In this document: positions 26,783-35,974 of the stretch, piece after piece
Numbering within the stretch: position 1 is the first letter of the stretch
How the letters are laid out: each line of letters begins with the position of its first letter
Source of the DNA: PCRC01 sp017848435
Lineage (GTDB): Bacteria; Pseudomonadota; Gammaproteobacteria; Burkholderiales; Burkholderiaceae_C
DNA: 64,000 nucleotides
NCBI GenBank assembly: GCA_965284315.1
Contig: OZ260072.1
Coordinates: forward strand, 2,356,001 to 2,420,000
Direction: 5' to 3'
The notes under the pieces: generated by a model
What the model saw: the letters and a program-made list of their open reading frames with translations, nothing else
The model's database searches: none
Told to the model about the DNA's origin: nothing
Program-made: the position numbers and the translations under genes

Positions 26783-29431
26783 TCAAGCGTCGGTGGGCTC
26801 GGCGGGGACGTCGCCACCGTCGGTGTCCAGAGTGCCGAGGACCGCGTTCGCGTCGTTTTCCACGATGCGCTGCAGGCCGCTGAGCTGCGTGCCTTCGTCC
26901 AGCGCGATCAGCGTCACGCCCTGGGTGGCGCGGCCGAGCTCGCGGATCTCGCTTACCCGGGTGCGCACCAGCACCCCCTTGTCGGTGATCAGCATGATTT
27001 CGTCGTCGGCATGCACCAAGGTGGCGGCCACCACCTTGCCGTTGCGCTCGGATTGCTGGATCGCGATCATGCCTTTGGTGCCGCGGCCGTGCCGTGTGTA
27101 TTCGGTGATGCTGGTGCGTTTGCCGTAGCCGTTCTGGGTGGCGGTCAACACGCTTTGCTGCTCGTCTTCGGCCACCAGCATGGCGATCACGCTCTGGCCG
27201 TCTTCGATCATCATGCCGCGCACGCCGCGGGCATTGCGGCCCATGGGCCGCACGTCGTTTTCGTCAAAGCGCACGGCCTTGCCGCCGTCTGAGAACAGCA
27301 TCACGTCGTGCTTGCCGTCGGTGAGGGCGGCGCCGATCAGGTAGTCGCCTTCGTCGAGGTCGACCGCGATGATGCCGGCCTTGCGCGGGTTGCTGAACTC
27401 GTCCAGCGAGGTTTTCTTCACCGTGCCCATCGAGGTCGACATGAACACATACTGGTCGGCCGGGAAGCTGCGTTTGGGGCCGGTGAGTGGCAAGACCACG
27501 TTGATCTTTTCGCCTTCGGCCAGCGGGAACATGTTGACGATGGGGCGGCCACGCGAACCGCGGGAGCCTGTAGGCGCTTCCCAGACCTTGAGCCAGTACA
27601 AACGGCCACGGTTGGAGAAGCACAGGATGTAGTCGTGGGTGTTCGCAATGAAGAGCTGGTCGATCCAGTCGTCTTCCTTGGTCGCAGTGGCCTGTTTGCC
27701 GCGACCGCCGCGCTTTTGCGCCCGGTATTCGCTGAGTGGCTGGCTCTTGATGTAGCCGCTGTGGCTGAGCGTGACCACCATGTCGGTGGGGGTGATCAGG
27801 TCTTCGGTGCTGAGGTCGTAGGAGCTGTGCTCGATCACGCTGCGGCGTGTGCCCAGCTTGGTCTGGCCGAACTCCTGTTTGATGTGGGACAACTCGTCGC
27901 CAATGATGGTGGAAACGCGTTCCGGCCGCGCCAGGATGTCGAGCAGGTCGTCGATCTCGGCCATCACCTCTTTGTATTCCGCAACAATCTTGTCCTGCTC
28001 CAGCCCGGTCAGGCGCTGCAGACGCATCTGCAGGATTTCCTGGGCCTGGGTGTCGCTCAGGCGGTACAGGCCGTCGTTGCCCATGCCGTAGGCGCGCTCC
28101 AGCCCGTCAGGGCGGTAGTCGTCGGCGTTGACCACACCGCCGTCGGCGCGGGTGCGGGTCAGCATTTCGCGCACCAGCTGGCTGTCCCACGGGCGGTTCA
28201 TCAGCTCGGTCTTGGCCACGGGCGGGGTGGGCGCATTGCGGATGATGGCAATGAACTCGTCGATGTTGGCCAGCGCCACCGCCAGGCCTTCCAGCACATG
28301 GCCGCGTTCACGCGCCTTGCGCAGTGTGAACACCGTGCGGCGTGTGACCACCTCGCGGCGGTGTTTCAGGAACACCTGCAGCAGGTCCTTCAGGTTGCAC
28401 AAACGCGGCTGGCCGTCGATCAACGCGACCATGTTCATGCCGAAGCTGTCTTGCAACTGCGTCTGTTTGTAGAGGTTGTTCAGCACCACCTCGGGCACTT
28501 CGCCGCGTTTGAGTTCGATCACCAGGCGCATGCCCGATTTGTCGGACTCGTCCTGGATGTGGCTGATGCCCTCGATTTTCTTCTCGTGCACCAGCTCAGC
28601 CATGCGCTCCTGCAGCGTCTTCTTGTTGACCTGGTAAGGAAGCTCGTCGACGATGATGGCCTGACGCTGGCCGCGGTCGATATCCTCAAAGTGGCATTTG
28701 GCACGCATGATGACGCGGCCACGGCCGGTGCGGTAGCCGTCCTTCACGCCGTTGATGCCGTAGATGATGCCGGCGGTGGGAAAGTCTGGCGCCGGAATGA
28801 TCTCCATCAGTTCGTCGATGGAGGCTTCGGGGTTGCGCAGCAAATGCAGGCAAGCATCAACCACCTCGTTCAGGTTGTGTGGTGGGATGTTGGTCGCCAT
28901 GCCCACCGCGATGCCGCCCGAGCCGTTCACCAGCAGGTTGGGAAAGCGTGCCGGCATGACCAGCGGTTCTTTTTCGCTGCCGTCGTAGTTCGGACCGAAA
29001 TCGACGGTTTCCTTGTCCAGATCGCCCAACAGCTCGTGGGCGATCTTGGCCAGCCGGATTTCGGTGTAGCGCATGGCGGCCGCGTTGTCGCCATCCACCG
29101 AACCGAAATTGCCCTGGCCATCCACCAGCAAATGCCGCATGGAGAAATCCTGCGCCATCCGCACGATGGTGTCGTAAACCGACTGGTCGCCGTGCGGGTG
29201 GTACTTGCCGATCACGTCGCCGACAATACGGGCCGACTTTTTATAAGGACGGTTCCAGTCGTTGTTCAGCTCGTGCATCGCGAACAGCACGCGCCGGTGC
29301 ACCGGCTTCAAACCATCCCGCGCGTCCGGCAAGGCACGGCCCACGATCACGCTCATCGCGTAATCGAGGTAACTGCGCCGCATTTCCTCCTCAAGACTGA
29401 TGGGCAGGGTTTCTTTGGCGAACTGTGTCAT
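26783..29431 (-). CDS. gyrA: DNA gyrase subunit A
   Basis: 882 residues. Start LPISLEEEMRRSYLDYAMSV; the quinolone-determining region HPHGDQSVYDTIVRMAQ and the active-site tyrosine in AAMRYTEIRL (about residue 120) are intact. QKRGGRGK is the GyrA box that marks gyrase rather than topoisomerase IV. Ser at codon 83 of E. coli is matched by Ser in GDQSVYD, the susceptible form. It acts with GyrB to add negative supercoils. The gene is divergent from the OmpA-family gene. Confidence 0.97.
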   Translation of the reverse strand: MTQFAKETLPISLEEEMRRSYLDYAMSVIVGRALPDARDGLKPVHRRVLFAMHELNNDWNRPYKKSARIVGDVIGKYHPHGDQSVYDTIVRMAQDFSMRHLLVDGQGNFGSVDGDNAAAMRYTEIRLAKIAHELLGDLDKETVDFGPNYDGSEKEPLVMPARFPNLLVNGSGGIAVGMATNIPPHNLNEVVDACLHLLRNPEASIDELMEIIPAPDFPTAGIIYGINGVKDGYRTGRGRVIMRAKCHFEDIDRGQRQAIIVDELPYQVNKKTLQERMAELVHEKKIEGISHIQDESDKSGMRLVIELKRGEVPEVVLNNLYKQTQLQDSFGMNMVALIDGQPRLCNLKDLLQVFLKHRREVVTRRTVFTLRKARERGHVLEGLAVALANIDEFIAIIRNAPTPPVAKTELMNRPWDSQLVREMLTRTRADGGVVNADDYRPDGLERAYGMGNDGLYRLSDTQAQEILQMRLQRLTGLEQDKIVAEYKEVMAEIDDLLDILARPERVSTIIGDELSHIKQEFGQTKLGTRRSVIEHSSYDLSTEDLITPTDMVVTLSHSGYIKSQPLSEYRAQKRGGRGKQATATKEDDWIDQLFIANTHDYILCFSNRGRLYWLKVWEAPTGSRGSRGRPIVNMFPLAEGEKINVVLPLTGPKRSFPADQYVFMSTSMGTVKKTSLDEFSNPRKAGIIAVDLDEGDYLIGAALTDGKHDVMLFSDGGKAVRFDENDVRPMGRNARGVRGMMIEDGQSVIAMLVAEDEQQSVLTATQNGYGKRTSITEYTRHGRGTKGMIAIQQSERNGKVVAATLVHADDEIMLITDKGVLVRTRVSEIRELGRATQGVTLIALDEGTQLSGLQRIVENDANAVLGTLDTDGGDVPAEPTDA

Positions 29432-29674
29432 GTCGGGCGGTGTCTCTTAATAATCTGGCGTAAGCTACTATTTTAAGTGCCGCAGGCGGTCAGACCGGCT
29501 GTCGCAAGCACGCAACACACCGGTCAGAATCGCCCGGATGTGACAGGAACGCGTTCCAGATGGGGGTTCCCGTCACAATGCCTATGGCACAATAAACTTA
29601 ACGGTTCATGTGATGGTCACTTGGGCCGTGTAAATTACGCAGCGAGACTGCGGCCTTTCCCCTTGAGGAGAACC

Positions 29675-30355
29675 ATGAAGAAACTCAATAAAGTGGCGAT
29701 GTTGTTTGCCGCAGCTGCACTTGCAACGGCAGCTGGCGCTCAAACCAAGGTAACTGCAGCAAACGGCGGCGCTACCGTGGACAACTGGGTCAACGGCACG
29801 AGCGAACTCGTCTGGAAAAACGGTACCAACGAACTCTGCTGGCGTGATGCCAGCTGGACCCCAGCCACCGCTGCCAAGGGCTGCGACGGCGCGCTGGTTC
29901 CACCTCCTCCACCAGCGCCAGCACCTGCACCGGCAGCTGCCCCGGCACCCGCACCAGCACCAGCAGTGGTTCCAGTGCCAGTCGCACCGGTCGCGACCAA
30001 GGTCACCTACGCTGCCGACGCTTTCTTCGACTTCGACAAAGCCGTGTTGAAGCCAGAAGGCAAAGCCAAGCTGGACGATTTGACCAGCAAGATCAAGGGC
30101 ATCAACCTGGAAGTCATCATTGCCGTGGGTCACACCGACTCCGTGGGCAGCGACGACTACAACCAGAAGCTGTCGATCCGCCGTTCGGAAGCCGTCAAGG
30201 CCTACTTGGTGTCCAGCGGTGTTGAAAAGAACCGTGTCTACACCGAAGGCAAGGGCGAGAAGCAGCCTATCGCTGACAACAAGACCTCGGAAGGCCGTGC
30301 TAAGAACCGCCGCGTCGAGATCGAAGTGGTCGGTACCCGCGCGCCTGCCAAGTAA
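29675..30355 (+). CDS. OmpA-family outer-membrane/peptidoglycan protein
   Basis: 226 residues: signal peptide MKKLNKVAMLFAAAALATAAGA, a short domain with two cysteines (ELCWRDASWTPATAAKGCDG), a proline/alanine-rich linker (about 75-110) and a C-terminal OmpA domain with FFDFDKAVLKPEGKAKLDDL, GHTDSVGSDDYNQKLSIRR and GRAKNRRVEIEV, which binds peptidoglycan. It lacks an eight-stranded barrel of the E. coli OmpA kind. TTGAGGAGAA provides a strong ribosome site. The 243-bp gap before it (29432-29674) must hold promoters for it and gyrA; I see no other feature there. Confidence 0.93.
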   Translation: MKKLNKVAMLFAAAALATAAGAQTKVTAANGGATVDNWVNGTSELVWKNGTNELCWRDASWTPATAAKGCDGALVPPPPPAPAPAPAAAPAPAPAPAVVPVPVAPVATKVTYAADAFFDFDKAVLKPEGKAKLDDLTSKIKGINLEVIIAVGHTDSVGSDDYNQKLSIRRSEAVKAYLVSSGVEKNRVYTEGKGEKQPIADNKTSEGRAKNRRVEIEVVGTRAPAK

Positions 30356-30379
30356 TCGGCTCACCCCCGGTACAAAAAA

Positions 30380-30402
30380 CCCCGCTTTGGCGGGGTTTTT
30401 TT
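30380..30402 (+). terminator. Intrinsic terminator of the OmpA-family gene
   Basis: CCCCGC-TTTG-GCGGGG (30380-30395) followed by seven T, 25 bp past the stop. A textbook plus-strand terminator. Confidence 0.92.
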
Positions 30403-30411
30403 ATGGCTTCG

Positions 30412-30447
30412 GGAAAAGACACCGGTTCGGCGTGCATGCCGAACCGG
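30412..30447 (-). terminator. Likely terminator of the PhoH gene
   Basis: A 10-bp perfect stem CCGGTTCGGC / GCCGAACCGG (30422-30431 and 30438-30447) with a 6-nt loop, 12 bp past the phoH stop; read leftward it is followed by TGTCTTTTCC, a weak T-run. Confidence 0.6.
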
Positions 30448-30458
30448 GGGCACTGCGG

Positions 30459-32108
30459 TTAAAGCACTTCGCTGGCGAAGTCGGCCAGGCGCGAGCGCTC
30501 ACCGCGTGCCAGGGTGATATGGCCGCTGTGGGGCCAGCCCTTGAACTTGTCGACGGCAAAAGTCAAGCCTGAGGAGCCTTCGGTCAGGTAAGGCGTGTCG
30601 ATCTGCGCCAGATTGCCCATGCAGATGATCTTGGTGCCCGGGCCTGCACGGGTGATCAACGTTTTCATTTGCTTGGGCGTCAGGTTCTGCGCCTCGTCAA
30701 TGATCACGTACTTGTTCAGAAAGGTGCGGCCGCGCATGAAGTTCATGCTCTTGATCTTGATGCGTGAGCGAATCAACTCGTTGGTGGCGGCGCGGCCCCA
30801 TTCGCCCGATGAGGTGTCGGTTTTGCCCAGCACTTCCAGGTTGTCGTCCAGCGCGCCCATCCAGGGGCCCATCTTTTCTTCTTCGGTGCCCGGCAGGAAG
30901 CCGATGTCTTCGCCCACCGACACCGTTGCGCGGGTGACGATGATCTCGGTGTAGCGCCGGTCGTCCAGTACCTGGGTCAACCCACTGGCCAGGGCCATCA
31001 GGGTTTTGCCCGTGCCTGCTGTGCCGGTGAGGGTGACGAAATCAATCTCCGGGTCCATCAGCAGGTTCATGGCGAAGTTCTGCTCGCGGTTGCGGGTGGT
31101 CACGCCCCAGACGGCATTTTTCAGGTGATTGAAGTCCTTCAGTGTCTTCAGCACTGCCGTTTTGGCGCGAATCTCGGTGACCCGCGCGTACAACGAGGGT
31201 TCTCCGGGGGCCTCAAAGTACACGAACTGGTTGATCAGCAAACTGGGCACCACCGGCCCGGTGATCCGGTAGAAGGTGTGGCTCCCTTGTTGCCAGCTTT
31301 CAACCGTCTTGCCGTGTTTGTCCCAGAAGTCGGCGGGCAGGGCCATGGCGCCGGAGTACAGCAGGTCGCCGTCTTCCAGCGTCTTGTCGTTTTGGTAGTC
31401 TTCGGCGGCGAGGCCGAGCGCACGTGACTTGACGCGCATGTTGATGTCTTTGGACACCAGCACCACTTCCCGTGGTGCGTACTGCAGGCGCAAGGCGTCC
31501 ACCACGCCCAGAATCTGGTTGTCCGCCTTGCCTTGCGGCAGACTGGTAGGCAGGGTGTAGTTCAGTGACTGGGTCTGGAAAAACAGGCGCCCACCCACAC
31601 CGCGGTGACCGGTGGCATCCAGCTTCAGGCCGGCGCCGATGTCGGCGCCCGGTGCCCCGGCCAGGGCGTCCAGCGTGCGGCTGGTCTGGCGGGCATTGCG
31701 CGCCACCTCGGTCATGCCTTTCTTGTGGCCGTCCAGCTCTTCCAGCACGATCATCGGCAGGTAGATGTCGTGTTCCTCAAAGCGGAACAGGCACATCGGG
31801 TCGTGCATCAGCACATTGGTGTCAAGCACAAACAGCTTGGCCGGTCCGGCTGGCCGGGGGCGTTTGGCCCGAGCTATTGGTGCGGGCTCTTCAGGCTTGT
31901 GCACGGCGTGGTGGTCCGGTGCTGTGTTCTGAGCGATGGGCGTGGCTTCAGGCACAGGGGCGGTTTGTGACGCAGGCGTGGCTGTCCGGGTGGTGTTTGT
32001 GCTGGATGGTGACCGACGTGCTGGTTTTGTGTGGCCGCGAACGGGCGCTTCGAGCGCTTCTGGTGTCAGCAATGCAGCGCATTTTGTGGGTGGGGGGGGC
32101 AGGGGCAT
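30459..32108 (-). CDS. PIN-PhoH family ATPase
   Basis: 549 residues. After a disordered, proline/threonine-rich N-terminus (about 1-90) comes a PIN nuclease-like domain (LFVLDTNVLMHDPMCLF, VLEELDGHKKGM, VSKDINMRVKSRALGL) and a C-terminal PhoH ATPase domain (VTLTGTAGTGKTLMAL with a P-loop; FLPGTEEEKMGPW; VIIDEAQNLTP). Such PIN-PhoH proteins are linked to RNA processing. The exact start within the low-complexity N-terminus is uncertain. Confidence 0.9.
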   Translation of the reverse strand: MPLPPPPTKCAALLTPEALEAPVRGHTKPARRSPSSTNTTRTATPASQTAPVPEATPIAQNTAPDHHAVHKPEEPAPIARAKRPRPAGPAKLFVLDTNVLMHDPMCLFRFEEHDIYLPMIVLEELDGHKKGMTEVARNARQTSRTLDALAGAPGADIGAGLKLDATGHRGVGGRLFFQTQSLNYTLPTSLPQGKADNQILGVVDALRLQYAPREVVLVSKDINMRVKSRALGLAAEDYQNDKTLEDGDLLYSGAMALPADFWDKHGKTVESWQQGSHTFYRITGPVVPSLLINQFVYFEAPGEPSLYARVTEIRAKTAVLKTLKDFNHLKNAVWGVTTRNREQNFAMNLLMDPEIDFVTLTGTAGTGKTLMALASGLTQVLDDRRYTEIIVTRATVSVGEDIGFLPGTEEEKMGPWMGALDDNLEVLGKTDTSSGEWGRAATNELIRSRIKIKSMNFMRGRTFLNKYVIIDEAQNLTPKQMKTLITRAGPGTKIICMGNLAQIDTPYLTEGSSGLTFAVDKFKGWPHSGHITLARGERSRLADFASEVL

Positions 32109-32167
32109 ACGGTCTGGCGATCAGGGTAGGCGTTGAGGAAAGAGGCAAGCACCGATGTTCACAGCCA

Positions 32168-32198
32168 TAAAAAAAGCCGCCTGGTGATCAGGGCGGCT
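32168..32198 (-). terminator. Minus-strand terminator downstream of bcp
   Basis: AGCCGCC (32175-32181) pairs with GGCGGCT (32192-32198) and on the minus strand is followed by seven T. It lies about 135 bp past the bcp stop and 60 bp before the PhoH start, insulating the two genes. The remainder of 32199-32331 shows no gene. Confidence 0.75.
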
Positions 32199-32331
32199 CG
32201 TGGCGGGGAACAGGGTGTCGCACTCCAATGCATGAATTCATTATGCATGAGGTGCCCAGCAAGTTCCCGGGCTGGTGGTGCACTCCATAAGGGGCAGCGA
32301 GGCGGCTGGCGCCGTGCTGACCGGTGTGTCT

Positions 32332-32811
32332 TCAGGCGGTTGCTTTTTTCAGTGCCTTGACGGCCTTGAGAACGTCGTCCACATGGCCGGGCACCTTGAG
32401 GCCGCGCCACTCTTCGGCAAGGGTGCCGTCCGGGGCAATCAGGAAGGTGCTGCGCTCAATGCCTTTGACCTTTTTGCCGTACATGATCTTGTTTTTGACC
32501 ACGCCGAACATGTGGCACATTTTTTCTTCGGTATCGGCGATCAGCTCAAACGGGAGTTCCAGCTTGGCTTTGAAATCGTCGTGCGATTTCATGTTGTCGC
32601 GTGATACGCCAAACACGGTGGCACCGGCTTTGACAAAGTCTTTGTATTTGTCCCGAAACTGCATGGCCTCGGTGGTGCAACCAGGGGTGTTGTCTTTGGG
32701 GTAGAAGTACAGCACCACCACTTTGCCGAGATGTGTCTGGTTGGACACCTTGACGCCACTGGTGGCGTTGGCTTCAAATTCAGGAATGGGCTTGTTGACA
32801 ACGATCGCCAT
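32332..32811 (-). CDS. bcp: Bcp-type thioredoxin-dependent peroxiredoxin
   Basis: 159 residues. PKDNTPGCTTEA holds the peroxidatic cysteine; GVSRDNMKSHDDF and ADTEEKMCHMFGV are normal for the family. It reduces hydrogen peroxide and organic peroxides in the cytoplasm. The resolving cysteine five residues after the peroxidatic one, present in E. coli Bcp, is missing here; a cysteine further on (in KMCHMF) may serve or the enzyme may be one-Cys. Confidence 0.93.
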   Translation of the reverse strand: MAIVVNKPIPEFEANATSGVKVSNQTHLGKVVVLYFYPKDNTPGCTTEAMQFRDKYKDFVKAGATVFGVSRDNMKSHDDFKAKLELPFELIADTEEKMCHMFGVVKNKIMYGKKVKGIERSTFLIAPDGTLAEEWRGLKVPGHVDDVLKAVKALKKATA

Positions 32812-32905
32812 AGGGTACTAGTCTCTCGTGACAGGGTGAAGGCGTTGGAGCGGCTGTGACAGCTGTCCTGCAACCCTCAATTTTACCCCGAAACGGTATT
32901 CACTC

Positions 32906-33283
32906 TTATTGCGCAGGTTCAAGCACCAGTGCCGCAATGACATTGCGGCCCTCGCCAGCAAGGATGTTGTAAGTGCGGCAGGCGGCTTGCGTGTCCATGG
33001 TTTCCAGCCCGACACGCTGGCCCATCAGCCCTCGCAGCCAAGCCGGGGGGGGGAAGCGCAGCTTGCGACCGCTGCCAAAAATCACGAGTTCCGCGCCCAG
33101 CCCGGCCAGTTGTGCAAAGTGTTGCTCGGTCAGTGCGTCAAAACCATGGCATTGCCAGTCGATCAACTGGCCGTGCGGGCCCACCAGCACGCTGTGGGTG
33201 ATCTTTTCACCGTTCACGCCCACCCAGTCTGGCCCGTAGGCGGCGATGGTTTGCACGTCGGATTTGTCGGGCTGCAGCTTCAT
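32906..33283 (-). CDS. Mth938-like domain protein
   Basis: 125 residues. THSVLVGPHGQLIDWQ, ELVIFGSGRKLRFPPPAWL, GLETMDTQAACRTYNILAGE and VIAALVLEP match the Mth938/DUF498 fold, a small cytoplasmic domain of unclear biochemical role. The ATG at 33283 is chosen as the usual family start. It is divergent from alaA. Confidence 0.85.
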   Translation of the reverse strand: MKLQPDKSDVQTIAAYGPDWVGVNGEKITHSVLVGPHGQLIDWQCHGFDALTEQHFAQLAGLGAELVIFGSGRKLRFPPPAWLRGLMGQRVGLETMDTQAACRTYNILAGEGRNVIAALVLEPAQ

Positions 33284-33383
33284 GGTGCGTGTGTGCTTGG
33301 ATTCCTGTGGCCCTGCACCGGGACAGGGCAGAACTGTGGTCAAATTATAGGTTTCGCCTCTGCCAAACGCCCCCGGAGGGACA

Positions 33384-34607
33384 TTGAAGACCATTCAGAA
33401 ATCCGCCAAGCTGGCCAACGTCTGCTACGACATCCGCGGTCCCATCATGGACCGTGCACGTCAGATGGAAGACGACGGCCAGAAGATCATCAAGCTCAAC
33501 ATCGGCAACCTGGCGGTGTTCGGCTTTGATTCGCCCGAAGAAATCCAGCAGGACATGATCCGCAACCTGCCGAATTCGGCCGGTTACTCGGACAGCAAGG
33601 GCATCTTCGGCGCGCGCAAGGCGGTGATGCATTACACCCAGCAGCAGGGCATCAAGGGGGTGACGCTGGACGACATCTACCTGGGCAACGGCGCCAGCGA
33701 GCTGATCGTGATGGCCACCAACGGCCTCCTCGATGCCGGCGACGAGCTGCTGCTGCCTGCCCCCGATTACCCGCTGTGGACGGCGGCGGCCAGCCTGTCG
33801 GGCGGCACGCCGGTGCACTACACCTGCGACGAGGCCAATGGCTGGATGCCCGATCTGGACGACATCCGTGCCAAGGTCACGCCGCGCACCAAGGGCATTG
33901 TGGTCATCAACCCTAACAACCCGACCGGCGTGTTGTATTCCGACGAGTTGTTGCTGGGCATTGTGCAGATCGCCCGCGAGAACGGTCTGGTGATCCTGGC
34001 CGACGAGGTGTACGACAAGGTGCTGTACGACGGCGTGAAGCACACCGCCATTGCCTCGCTCAGCGAAGACGTGCTGACGCTGACGTTCAACTCATTGTCC
34101 AAGAGCTACCGCTCCTGCGGCTACCGCGCCGGCTGGTTGGTGGTGTCGGGCGAGAAGAAGTACGCCCGCGACTACATCGAGGGCCTGAACATGCTCTCCA
34201 ACATGCGGCTGTGCGCCAACGTGCCGGGGCAGTGGGCCATACAAACCGCGCTGGGCGGTTACCAGAGCATCAACGACCTGGTGAACGAAGGCGGCAGGCT
34301 GCGCCGCCAGCGCGACCTGGCCTACGAACTGATCACCGCCATACCGGGTGTGACGTGTGTCAAGCCCAGCGCCGCGCTGTACATGTTCCCCAAGCTCGAC
34401 CCGAAGATGTACCCCATCAAGGACGACCAGCAGTTCTTTCTGGAACTGCTGCAGGAAACACGGGTGATGCTGGTGCAGGGCACGGGCTTCAACTGGCCTG
34501 ACCCGGACCACTTTCGCATCGTCTTCCTGCCGCACGAAGACGACCTGCGCGAAGCCATCCAGCGCATTGCACGCTTTCTTGAAAGCTATCGAAAACGTAG
34601 CGCCTGA
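33384..34607 (+). CDS. alaA: Alanine/pyruvate aminotransferase AlaA type
   Basis: 407 residues, a fold-type I PLP aminotransferase. KSAKLANVCYDIRGPIMDRA matches the conserved AlaA start, and NPNNPTGVLY, LADEVYDKVLYDG and the PLP lysine in FNSLSKSYRSCGYRAGW follow. It interconverts pyruvate plus glutamate with alanine. The start is TTG at 33384 behind GGAGGG, the only start consistent with family alignment. It leads the alaA-hom-thrC-moco operon. Its last codons and stop (SYRKRSA, TGA) are formed by a copy of the dispersed repeat. Confidence 0.92.
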   Translation: MKTIQKSAKLANVCYDIRGPIMDRARQMEDDGQKIIKLNIGNLAVFGFDSPEEIQQDMIRNLPNSAGYSDSKGIFGARKAVMHYTQQQGIKGVTLDDIYLGNGASELIVMATNGLLDAGDELLLPAPDYPLWTAAASLSGGTPVHYTCDEANGWMPDLDDIRAKVTPRTKGIVVINPNNPTGVLYSDELLLGIVQIARENGLVILADEVYDKVLYDGVKHTAIASLSEDVLTLTFNSLSKSYRSCGYRAGWLVVSGEKKYARDYIEGLNMLSNMRLCANVPGQWAIQTALGGYQSINDLVNEGGRLRRQRDLAYELITAIPGVTCVKPSAALYMFPKLDPKMYPIKDDQQFFLELLQETRVMLVQGTGFNWPDPDHFRIVFLPHEDDLREAIQRIARFLESYRKRSA

Positions 34608-34647
34608 TTCAGGTTTGACCAGGGCTCAGGCCCAATTTGACGTAAAA
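34583..34647 (+). repeat. Dispersed repeat copy E over the alaA stop
   Basis: GCTA (34585-34588) pairs with TAGC (34598-34601), then CCTGA/TTCAGG and core GACCAGGGCTCAGGCCC. It supplies the last six or so codons and stop of alaA and most of the 44-bp gap before hom. Confidence 0.6.
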
Positions 34648-34651
34648 ACAT

Positions 34652-35974
34652 ATGAAATCTATCCAAGTTGGCCTGCTCGGCATCGGCACCGTTGGCAGTG
34701 GCACGTACAACGTTCTGCAACGCAACCAGCAAGAAATCCAGCGCCGCGCCGGCCGTGGCATTGAGGTCACCATGGTGGCCGACCTCGATGTGGCCCGGGC
34801 GCAAAGCCTGGTTGGTCCCGGCGTGGCGGTGGTGAACGACGCCCGCGCGGTGATTGCCAACCCGGACATCGACATCGTGGTCGAGCTGATCGGCGGCTAC
34901 GGCATTGCCAAGGCGCTGGTGCTGGAGGCGATTGAGGCTGGCAAACACGTGGTCACTGCCAACAAGGCCTTGCTGGCGGTGCACGGCACCGAGATTTTTG
35001 CCGCCGCCCACCGCAAGGGCGTGATGGTGGCGTTTGAAGCGGCCGTGGCCGGTGGCATCCCCATCATCAAGGCGCTGCGTGAAGGCCTGACCGCCAACAG
35101 CATCCAGTGGGTGGCCGGCATCATCAATGGCACCACCAACTTCATCTTGTCCGAGATGCGCGACAAGGGGCTGGACTTCTCGGTGGTGCTCAAAGAAGCC
35201 CAGCGTTTGGGCTATGCCGAAGCCGACCCAACCTTCGACATCGAAGGTGTGGACGCGGCCCACAAGGCCACGCTGATGAGCGCGATTGCTTTTGGCATCC
35301 CCGTGCAGTTCGACAAAGCCTACGTGGAAGGCATCACCCAGCTTGGCGCGCAAGACATTCAGTACGCCGAACAGCTCGGCTACCGCATCAAGCTCTTGGG
35401 CATTGCCAAGCGCCGTGCCACGGGCATTGAACTGCGCGTGCACCCCAGCCTTGTGCCAGCCAAGCGGCTGATTGCCAACGTGGAGGGCGCGATGAACGCC
35501 GTCATGGTGCACGGCGATGCTGTGGGCACCACGCTGTACTACGGCAAGGGCGCTGGCAGCGAGCCCACCGCCAGCGCGGTGATTGCCGACCTGGTGGACA
35601 TCACGCGTTTGCACACCGCCGACGCCGCGCAGCGCGTGCCGCACCTGGCTTTCCAACCCGATGCGATGAGTGACCTGCCGGTCCTGCCCATGAGCGAGGT
35701 GGTGACCAGTTACTACCTGCGCCTGCGCGTGGCCGACCAGGCCGGTGTGCTGGCCAAGGTGACCGGCATTTTGGCCGACGCGGGCATCAGCATTGACGCG
35801 GTGATCCAGCGGGAAGCGGACGAGGTCGGTGGCGAGGGGTCTACCCAGACCGACGTCATCATCCTCACCCACGACTGTGTGGAGTCTCAGATGGACGCCG
35901 CCATCGCCCAGATGCAGGCCCTGCCCACCGTGTTGGCCGCCATCACCCGCATCCGCAAGGAAGAACTGGCGTGA
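34652..35974 (+). CDS. hom: Homoserine dehydrogenase
   Basis: 440 residues. VGLLGIGTVGSGTYNVL is the NADP-binding start; VELIGGYGIAKALVLEAI, VTANKALLAVHG and AGIINGTTNFILSEM are the catalytic core; the C-terminus is an ACT domain (RLRVADQAGVLAKVTGILAD) for threonine feedback. It reduces aspartate semialdehyde to homoserine. It overlaps thrC by 4 bp. Confidence 0.96.
   Translation: MKSIQVGLLGIGTVGSGTYNVLQRNQQEIQRRAGRGIEVTMVADLDVARAQSLVGPGVAVVNDARAVIANPDIDIVVELIGGYGIAKALVLEAIEAGKHVVTANKALLAVHGTEIFAAAHRKGVMVAFEAAVAGGIPIIKALREGLTANSIQWVAGIINGTTNFILSEMRDKGLDFSVVLKEAQRLGYAEADPTFDIEGVDAAHKATLMSAIAFGIPVQFDKAYVEGITQLGAQDIQYAEQLGYRIKLLGIAKRRATGIELRVHPSLVPAKRLIANVEGAMNAVMVHGDAVGTTLYYGKGAGSEPTASAVIADLVDITRLHTADAAQRVPHLAFQPDAMSDLPVLPMSEVVTSYYLRLRVADQAGVLAKVTGILADAGISIDAVIQREADEVGGEGSTQTDVIILTHDCVESQMDAAIAQMQALPTVLAAITRIRKEELA

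Noticed and set aside
27308..29476. Plus-strand open frame of 722 codons opposite gyrA
   Set aside because: Antisense shadow of a certain housekeeping gene; no recognisable domain.
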